Assembly: GCF_023898315.1 (NCBI RefSeq)
Contig: NC_064619.1
Span: 479,797,376 to 479,861,375 of the forward strand
Reading direction: 5' to 3'
Source of the DNA: Schistocerca nitens
Lineage: Eukaryota; Arthropoda; Insecta; Orthoptera; Acrididae
DNA: 64,000 nt
The stretch's first letter is position 1. Each line of letters starts with the position of its first letter. Below the pieces are notes generated by a model. That model was not told the origin of the DNA. It ran no database searches and worked only from the letters and a program-made list of their open reading frames with translations. Position numbers and translations under genes: made by a program. Positions 56,976-64,000 of this stretch are shown piece by piece.

Positions 56976-57190
56976 ATCACTCCGGTGTCCTCCGCGCCCA
57001 CCTTGGAGGTCTGTACATCACACCGCGCAGCTCTTGAGAGCCGCCATGCCAGACGCTGAATGTGTTGACGCGTGGCCACCAACGCGACGTCTGGAGAAGA
57101 CCGTCTGGCTGCTAAAATGTGCGACCGCGATATCGCGGCCAGTACCACCTGAAACAACAGTTACCAATCCAATAAATCTTTGGATTAATG
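56976..57190 (+). other. Candidate terminal exon with poly(A) signal, copy B
   Basis: Counterpart of 13806-14020. It follows a GGCAG acceptor and the same 28-codon frame ends with TGA at 57057-57059. AATAAA is at 57171-57176, followed by GTTGTTATTTCTTTTATTTG, a plausible downstream element. Confidence 0.45.
57171..57176 (+). promoter_or_regulatory. Poly(A) signal AATAAA, copy B gene
   Basis: Conserved counterpart of the hexamer at 14001, followed by a T-rich downstream stretch. Confidence 0.4.
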
Positions 57191-57814
57191 ATATAACACG
57201 TGTTGTTATTTCTTTTATTTGCTATAGGTGGCGTTGTGGTAATGCAGGGGACTCGCGTGATGGTGGTTGAAGTTCTCTTTCGACCAGCAAGGTCTAGGGG
57301 TCGATGGCTTCTCTTAGTAGATTAAGGCAAACGCAATAAAGGTTCCTTAGGAATAAAACTCTTTCGATTTTCTCTCCAATGCGAGTCCTGTCTGCCATTA
57401 CCTCTCCGTCGATGAAAGTGGAATTTATACGTGTATAATTCCTACTTGTTATTTTTATTAGAGTTACAAAATGAATAATACAATAACAGTAATATAAACT
57501 GTTGTGACAATGGTACTGGAATGGAAAAATTTGGAATCCACAGGACTTCTCTTTGAAAATTTGCTTATGAAGCTTAACAGGTAAATCATTGACACTAATG
57601 GTAACAGTCAAAAGACTAGAGTGACTACAAATAGTCTGCTCCTAAGGATAACAAAGTAGTTCCTGTAATCCCGATATTTACTCTACAACTCAGTGAGCCA
57701 CATGTAATATGGCACTACACACGCAGGAACTAAAACGTAATCAACATTTGAGACACTCTGCATACATTGTTCAGTCATTAACTACTGTTTCATCTTGTAC
57801 GTAGAAAACTAGAC

Positions 57815-58345
57815 TGATCAGCCAGAACATTACGACCATCTACCTAATAGCCGGTATGTCCACCTCTGGCACGGGTATCAAGGGCGACGTGTCGTGGCAG
57901 GGATGCAATGAGGCGTTGGTAGGGCTCTGTAGGGAGTTGGTACCACATCTGCACACACAAGTCGCTTAATTTCCGTAAATTCCCGTAAATTGCACTCTGT
58001 CCAGCATTAAACTCTAATGTTAGTTCTGCTATACTTGGTCGCCCGTCCTGTTTTACCAGTCTGCCCAGCTTACGACCTCCAACATCTGTAATGAGGGGTG
58101 GCCCCGACAAGTCATGCAGTTTCCGAAATCGACGTGGCAAGCCTCCGGGCCGACACAATCAGCCCTCGGTCAAATTGAGACATATCGCGGGTCTCCCCCA
58201 TTCTACACACGGACGGCACGCTCACCGATACTAGATGCACCGTGAGTTTGTCTGACTAGCAGTCATTCCTCGCCACGTGACGCTGCTATCGCCTGGACCA
58301 GTTTATATCGACAGTCGGTCGGTGGCCATAACATTCTGCCTGATG
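57815..58345 (-). mobile_element. Tc1-like element with a different internal deletion, copy B
   Basis: Same element and position as 14578-15023. The minus strand still reads LITDVGGRKLGRLVKQDGRP and AELTLEFNAGQSAI (N-terminal helix-turn-helix part), then skips to MWYQLPTEPYQRLIASLPRH and a C-terminal ARGGHTGY. The catalytic core is gone. Copy A lost a different part, so the two deletions happened independently after the duplication. Confidence 0.8.
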
Positions 58346-59251
58346 AGTGTCCGTGGGTATGAAGTAGTAGGTATGTATACACACTCAGCAGCTGGTCATA
58401 ATAGAAGAGTGACGAGTGTCTTTGCAAGTGGGACACATAAATCAAAGTACACTTAGTGCAATCAAACTAATGCTGCAATTCACTGAACTGCACTGGCAAA
58501 ATAACAATTATCTAGCATGTGGATGTAACCTCAAACGTGTAAACAAAGGAATGAATAGCGCGACCATAATGCTCAGCCTTAATGGCGACTGATAATTCAG
58601 AGAGAGTTCATGAACGCTGCTACTTATACTGTGGCACCAATCCCCTTGGTTTGTTATGACTTTAAATTTTACTTTCAGGACTAATGTCACAGAGGAAAAT
58701 GCTGTTGCAGAAGGCACGTTTTTGTTTCATTTTTTATTTCACTAAAAGTAAAGAAGAGTCATTTGGAAGATTTATGGGGGTACGACAAGTGCTATATGTG
58801 CAGCTTATACATCTGGATCACCTAGACGTAAGAATTTTGTCACAGACTGGAGCATTCTGCAATGTTCATGGCTGTACAGGTAACTTCAACCTGAAGAAAA
58901 TAACTCAGCTGTTATGTCCCAAAAATAAAGTAATGAAGATGTTTAAGAATATTTGGGTAATTTTAAGATATTTCGTTGGATAACAATGATATGTAACTTC
59001 TTTTACACCTAAGGACTTTTGTGTGAAATAATAACGCAAACGCAAAATGTTAATATTTGCACCAATTTTCGTCAGTTGCAGCTTAGATTTTCCTTTATTG
59101 TATAGATAAAAACTGATTACAAATATACTGCATATTATAGACCTCTGAAGTGCCTAGCACGATTAGGCGAAAAAGTTTGGTACACACACGTAAATTCAGT
59201 AGTAAAGGACGGAATATCCTGTTATCTCTATTATGAAACACAATTAGATTT

Positions 59252-60052
59252 TTCGCAGATGATAGCGTCGTTCACCGTCTTGTAAAGTCATCAGATGACC
59301 AAAATGAATTGCAAAATGATTTAGATAAGATATCTGTATGGTGCGAAAAGTTGCAACTGACCATGAATAAAGAAAAGAGTGAAGTTATTCACATGAGTAC
59401 TAAAACAAATGCGCTAAATTTCGACTACACGGTAAGTCACACAAAACTGAAGGCTGTAAGTTCAATTAAATACTTAGGGATTACAATTACAAATAACCTA
59501 AACTGAAACGATCACATAGATAATGTTGTGGGTAGAGCAAACCAAAGACTGTGATTCACTGGCAGAACACTTAGTAGGAGCAACAGGTTTACTAAAGGAA
59601 CTGCTTACACCACGCTTGTCCGCCGTATTCTGGAGTATTGCTGTGCGGTGTGGGATCCGCATCAGGTGGGACTGACGGATGGCATCGAAAAAGTTCAAAG
59701 AATGGTGGCTCGTTTTGCACTACATCGAAATAGGGGAGATAGTGCCACAGATACGAGAATTGGAGTGTCAATAATTAAAACAAATGCGTTTTTCGTTGCG
59801 ATGAGATCTTCTCATGAAATTTCAATCACCAGTACTCTCCCTCGATTGCGAAAACATTGTGTTGGCACCCACCTACATATGGAGAAATGATCATCATGAT
59901 AAAATAAGAGAAATCAGGGCTCGCACAGAAAAAATTAAGTGCTCGTTTTTCCCGCGCGCCGTTCGAGTGTGGAACGGTAGAGAGCTTGAAGGCGATTCGT
60001 TGAACCCTCTGCCAGGCACTATATTGTGAATAGCAGAATAATCACGCAGGCG
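59252..60052 (+). mobile_element. CR1-like LINE, 5'-truncated insertion, copy B only
   Basis: Begins in the reverse transcriptase active site (TTTTTCGCAGATGATAGCG, reading FADDSVVHRLVKSSDDQNE), continues ISVWCEKLQLTMNKEKSEVI and ends GAACCCTCTGCCAGGCACTA, the same 3' end as at 38670-38700. A possible short target duplication ACAATT(A/T) lies on both sides. Copy A has the uninterrupted site at about 15980-15996. Several stops and frameshifts are already present. Confidence 0.85.
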
Positions 60053-62684
60053 TAGACAATTTAGTTCATGGTAGCTGTTAACAATAGAAGGAATACACAA
60101 AAAATCGAAATGGCAGGTAATAACTCCCGACCTACAACACAAAAAACTAGGATAGGGCGATATAACGTAAACTTAAAAGGTACTTCAGTACTGCATTTGA
60201 TAGTTTATAGATATACTGCATAACATACATTTTTTATGTAAGATGAAACAAATAATTTTTCTTCCTAAAATGTGGTCGGTGTTATGCATACGATAATGGA
60301 ATAATATTTGAATTGTATTCGTCACAGTTGTCTAAATAACTTTCAGAATGTTGGTGGTTACACTGTGCTTAAGGTCGGCCACGCCGGAATATCTTTTTTC
60401 AGAATAATTCGATAGCAAAACCTTCTACTGCTGAATACAAACAAACTTCGCCTCCTACTCCACACACTTTTATTTTACCTTGAACAGCACCATGACTTGT
60501 ACATTTCAATAAGGCTCTTCCACATAGTTACGAAAAAGTTAGGTACACACCTCCTAAATTTATTTATTCTTGTGATTTCGTTCAGTAGATTGCTAGGTAT
60601 GTACCATTTTAACGTATTTTCTAAATATATTACCACCACAACAAATAAGCTGATGCATTTTAGCTTATTCTTCATTCGATACTCTTAAATTTTAACAAGC
60701 CCCACTAGAAACATGTGTGGGCTACCTGATATTCAGGTTCGCTAGGAATAGCCCCCCTGTTTGCTAACATTACATAGGAATAGACTAACCTATCGGGAGA
60801 ACTCCCATCTGTTACATCAAAAGTGGAAACTGGTGACGTTAATATAACACAGCACACGAAGACGTGGATGGACGAACATAGGTATCTCATATTCCGAAGA
60901 TATAAAAGCTCTTTAAATTTGTGAACGGTTGATTTACTTTAACTGAAGGATAATGAAACGAAATAAAAATGAAATCTGAAGAAAACTTAAGCGAAAGTTT
61001 AAATTCTATTAGAGTGTTACTATGGCCATTTGAATGTGCAGTGAAGTATCTGAAATAAAACCAAAGTCATGGTTCACACATAAGTGGGGAATACGGAAAG
61101 GGGCAAATCGATAAATCTTCTGAATGTAATTACTAATTCGTGAAAGGTTTTTGAACATCTCTGTTGCTGGTGTAGTTATTCATATAACGGTTCTTTACCC
61201 TTTTGCGGTGTTTCAGTTGAATTCGATACAAGGTTGTTAGAGGGCAGCTGTCAGTACTTGTTATATGATAACACTCCAGTGCTGCTTCAGAACCTTTCTT
61301 CGTTGGATTTATGAGCTCAGATACAGTTTTAGTTTCAGGATGGCTACATTTATTTGTATACTTTTACTAGAATCTGAAAATGTCCCCTGCAAACAGCACT
61401 ATTGCACTGTTACTTAACAACACATTGCACGCATAGTAAGTTGTACTTCGTTAACTATGTCATATATAACTCCTTTTCCAGCCAAACGTTTCTGTTTCCT
61501 TCGCAATAAACGGGCTGTTGAGACGTCTTGCTGTCGAGTGTCAAAGTATTTCGAACTATACAATAATTTCCAAGTCAGTTGCAGCTTTCAGCACTCCTCT
61601 TCTGCGATAGTCCGATACCCTCTAGGTACCTCTCAAAAAACTGTGAGCGTCTCACAAGGAAAAATTTGGCCTCCTAAGCCAAACGGTGAATATACAGCTA
61701 CTGCATTTTGTAAAATTCACAAAAATCACATAACACGTCTCACGGCTAAAATCAAAATAATCGCCAACAGTAATTGTACATAAAGAACTTTCTGTAGCAG
61801 TGACTACTAACGTATATTCTTTAACCCAGCAAGGGACCAAAATAATACTCTGTTGTATCGTCAGTTGACATCTAACGAACTACGTGTTTTCCCTGATCGT
61901 ACTGGTTTCGTGCATTTTGTATAGTATAATTAAAACGGGAAATCAACGGTGATCGTTTTTAAAAGAGTTCCACACTCGTCTACCGGTGACAATCCACAAA
62001 GTTCCAATAAGAAGTCTAAATGACTTTCCGCAGTACACACTCCCGTAAGTAACTCAGCCCAGGTAAGAATAGTCCAAGTTGACAATGCTCTGGCTTCATC
62101 TTCCTCATCAGTAGAGCACCTCCGACTGGATTCACTATTACAAGATATTCTGTTATCTTCGCTCTAAACGGAATCAAACTAATCAACATGTGTGCCATGG
62201 CAATAGCGCACTAGATAATACAGAATGTAGAGAACTGAAGCTTGCCTACTACTAATCAACAGCATTGCTTACATCTGGGCGAAAACTGTTTTCTGTTATG
62301 TCGTTACAGCACCACAGCACATCCCTCGAGCATTTCAACCGATACATTTACCTCTCCATTCCAGTAATTGCCATCCTGCGACGTGAGAACCCATTACGTC
62401 TTTACTAAACTGATTAACAGCTGTGACCGAGGTGATTTCATGTGGAGGTGACGGCCGGCGATGTGTGGGCCCCTCCCCTCCTAATGCCAACAGGGGCGAA
62501 CTCTCGCGGCCGGGGGTACGGCACTGTGTCAAGTATGGTGAACTATTGGGGAAGATGAGAGCCTTCGATAACACCCGTCCACTTAGAAAAATAACATCAT
62601 CGAAAGCCTCAAAATGCAACACAATTTTGATTTAAAAATGGCTATCAAGACGTCATCGTTACCAGATCTCATAAAACCAAAGTA
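60053..62684. other. Right part of copy B, no gene seen
   Basis: Matches 15990-19040 without the two copy A SINEs. It contains the GC-rich conserved patch at 62445-62520. No exon supported. Confidence 0.5.
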
Positions 62685-64000
62685 CGAGGGCAGTTCAACA
62701 AGTAATGCAACACATTTTTTTTTCTCGGCCAATTTTGGTTGAAAAAACCGGAAATTTCTTGTGGAATATTTTCAAACATTCCCGCTTCGTCTCGTATAGT
62801 TTCATTGACTTCCGACAGGTGGCAGCGCTGTACGGCGCTGTTAAAATGGCGTCTGTAACGGATGTGCGTTGCAAACAACGGGCAGTGATCGAGTTTCTTT
62901 TGGCGGAAAACCAGGGCATCTCAGATATTCATAGGCGCTTGCAGAATGTCTACGGTGATCTGGCAGTGGACAAAAGCACGGTGAGTCGTTGGGCAAAGCG
63001 TGTGTCATCGTCGCCGCAAGGTCAAGCAAGACTGTCTGATCTCCCGCGTGCGGGCCAGCCGTGCACAGCTGTGACTCCTGCAATGGCGGAGCGTGCGAAC
63101 ACACTCGTTCGAGATGATCGACGAATCACTATCATACAACTCAGTGCTCAACTTGACATCTCTGTTGGTAGTGCTGTCACAATTGTTCACCAGTTGGGAT
63201 ATTCAAAGGTTTGTTCCCGCTGGGTCCCTCGTTGTCCAACCGAACACCATAAAGAGCAAAGGAGAACCATCTGTGCGGAATTGCTTGCTCGTCATGTGGC
63301 TGAGGGTGACAATTTCTTGTCAAAGATTGTTACAGGCGATGAAACATGGGTTCATCACTTCGAACCTGAAACAAAACGGCAATCAATGGAGTGGCGCCAC
63401 ACCCACTCCCCTACCAAGAAAAAGTTTAAAGCCATACCCTCAGCCGGTAAAGTCATGGTTACAGTCTTCTGGGACGCTGAAGGGGTTATTCTGTTCGATG
63501 TCCTTCCCCATGGTCAAACGATCAACTCTGAAGTGTATTGTGCTATTCAGAAATTGAAGAAACGACTTCAGCGTGTTCGTAGGCACAAAAATCAGAACAA
63601 ACTTCTCCTTCTTCATGACAACGCAAGACCTCACACAAGTCTTCGCACCCGAGAGGAGCTCACAAAACTTCAGTGGACTGTTCTTCCTCATGCACCCTAC
63701 AGTCCCGATCTCGCACCGTCGGATTTCCATATGTTTGGCCCAATGAAGGACGCAATCCGTGGGACGCACTACGCGGATGATGAAGAAGTTATTGATGCAG
63801 TACGACGTTGGCTCCGACATCGACCAGTGGAATGGTACCGTGCAGGCATACAGGCCCTCATTTCAAGGTGGCGTAAGGCCATAGCATTGAATGGAGATTA
63901 CGTTGAAAAATAGTGTTGTGTAGCTAAAAGAGTAGGGAATAACCTGGTGTATTTCAATGCTGAATAAAACAAACCCTGTTTCAGAAAAAAAAATGTGTTG
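62685..64000 (+). mobile_element. mariner transposon, apparently intact, right TIR cut by window end
   Basis: Inserted at a TA (62683-62684). The left end begins CGAGGGCAGTTCAACAAG. The last bases of the window, read on the other strand, start CAACACATTTTTTTTTCT, matching the inner part of the left terminal repeat; so only about 25-30 bases of the right end lie beyond 64000. The element carries one uninterrupted transposase. Copy A has the empty site (TA at 19039-19040). Confidence 0.93.
62846..63913 (+). CDS. mariner-family transposase (355 aa, DD34D)
   Basis: Cut-and-paste transposase that would bind the element's terminal inverted repeats and insert at TA. The start chosen is the ATG of MASVTDVRCKQ, which puts the paired helix-turn-helix region at the N terminus (second half contains DKSTVSRWAKRV). 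An upstream in-frame ATG at 62705 lies within or next to the terminal repeat and is unlikely to be used. Catalytic aspartates: D165 in GDETWVHHF, D258 in LLHDNARPH, D293 in YSPDLAPSD; 34 residues separate the last two, the mariner DD34D spacing. The length is typical of mariner (about 345-355). There is no stop or frameshift, which is unusual for this window and suggests a recent insertion. AATAAA follows at 63963. Activity is inferred, not shown. Confidence 0.93.
   Translation: MASVTDVRCKQRAVIEFLLAENQGISDIHRRLQNVYGDLAVDKSTVSRWAKRVSSSPQGQARLSDLPRAGQPCTAVTPAMAERANTLVRDDRRITIIQLSAQLDISVGSAVTIVHQLGYSKVCSRWVPRCPTEHHKEQRRTICAELLARHVAEGDNFLSKIVTGDETWVHHFEPETKRQSMEWRHTHSPTKKKFKAIPSAGKVMVTVFWDAEGVILFDVLPHGQTINSEVYCAIQKLKKRLQRVRRHKNQNKLLLLHDNARPHTSLRTREELTKLQWTVLPHAPYSPDLAPSDFHMFGPMKDAIRGTHYADDEEVIDAVRRWLRHRPVEWYRAGIQALISRWRKAIALNGDYVEK

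Larger units (their letters stand above)
41924..64000 (+). repeat. Segmental duplication, copy B (right unit)
   Basis: Direct tandem partner of bases 1-19040. It is about 3 kb longer than the matching part of copy A. The extra length is the mariner at its right end, a B-only LINE fragment (59.25 kb), B-only SINEs, and ~1.5 kb (47935-49424) that copy A has lost. It runs off the window at 64000. The junction with the single-copy interval falls at or left of 41924; because copy A begins at base 1, the true breakpoint cannot be seen. Confidence 0.95.

Noticed and set aside
58684-58983. 99-codon open frame in copy B
   Set aside because: Copy A has a 4-bp indel in it and no shared start or stop; no recognised motif.
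62705-62845. N-terminal extension of the mariner transposase to an upstream ATG
   Set aside because: The ATG lies inside or beside the terminal inverted repeat, and the 47 extra residues do not resemble mariner N termini, whereas the ATG at 62846 gives the usual length.
1-64000. CRISPR arrays, operons, phage or bacterial defence genes
   Set aside because: No regularly spaced short repeats, no long dense coding frames; the window is eukaryotic intergenic and repeat DNA.

Overview
This is a gene-poor, repeat-dense stretch of an animal nuclear genome, almost certainly an arthropod. The best guess is a large-genome orthopteran of the Schistocerca (locust/grasshopper) type. That guess rests on many copies of a tRNA-headed SINE carrying the B-box-like core GGTTCGAATCCTGCC, on mariner, Tc1-like, RTE-, CR1- and R1-type transposon relics, and on short exons separated by AT-rich introns. 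It comes from memory of these repeat families, not from a search. No bacterial-type genes, CRISPR arrays, viral genes or functional tRNA/rRNA genes were found.

Layout. The main structure is a direct tandem segmental duplication. Bases 1-19040 (copy A) align with 41924-64000 (copy B), with a few percent divergence by eye (about 3-5 % in stretches compared by hand). The offset is 41.9 kb at the left and 43.6 kb at the right; the difference comes from copy-specific insertions and deletions. Homology starts at the first base of the window and reaches its end, so neither outer edge of the duplication is visible. Bases 19041-41923 are seen once and are mostly decayed transposons: an RTE-like LINE relic (22.7 kb), a long-TIR-type transposase relic (23.7-24.7 kb), two Tc1-like relics (26.8 and 39.3 kb), an R1-like LINE (28.8-32.1 kb), a CR1-like 3' end (32.6 kb), an RTE-like LINE split by a nearly full-length CR1-like LINE (33.2-39.07 kb), and a Mutator-like transposase remnant (40.9 kb).

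The most interesting content is an apparently undescribed small gene present once in each copy. A coding exon with an ATG and good splice sites (35 codons) is followed by three 84-nt, phase-0 mini-exons that are tandem duplicates of each other. Each sits in a ~686-bp exon-plus-intron repeat and begins with codons for ERQFTLD. The third carries the stop codon. Copy B (52792-55943) is open and predicts 113 aa. Copy A (9818-12975) has a TAG in its second exon. Downstream, a further phase-compatible candidate exon and a GC-rich terminal exon with AATAAA are conserved in both copies and could give a longer isoform if the stop-bearing mini-exon is skipped. Upstream, each unit has repeated ~0.6-kb modules (three in B, two in A) that could be duplicated leader exons.

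Because the two copies can be aligned, many transposon insertions can be dated relative to the duplication: several have a clean empty site and target-site duplication in the other copy. The youngest-looking element is an intact mariner (62685-64000, 355-aa DD34D transposase) inserted in copy B, whose empty TA target is visible in copy A at 19039-19040.
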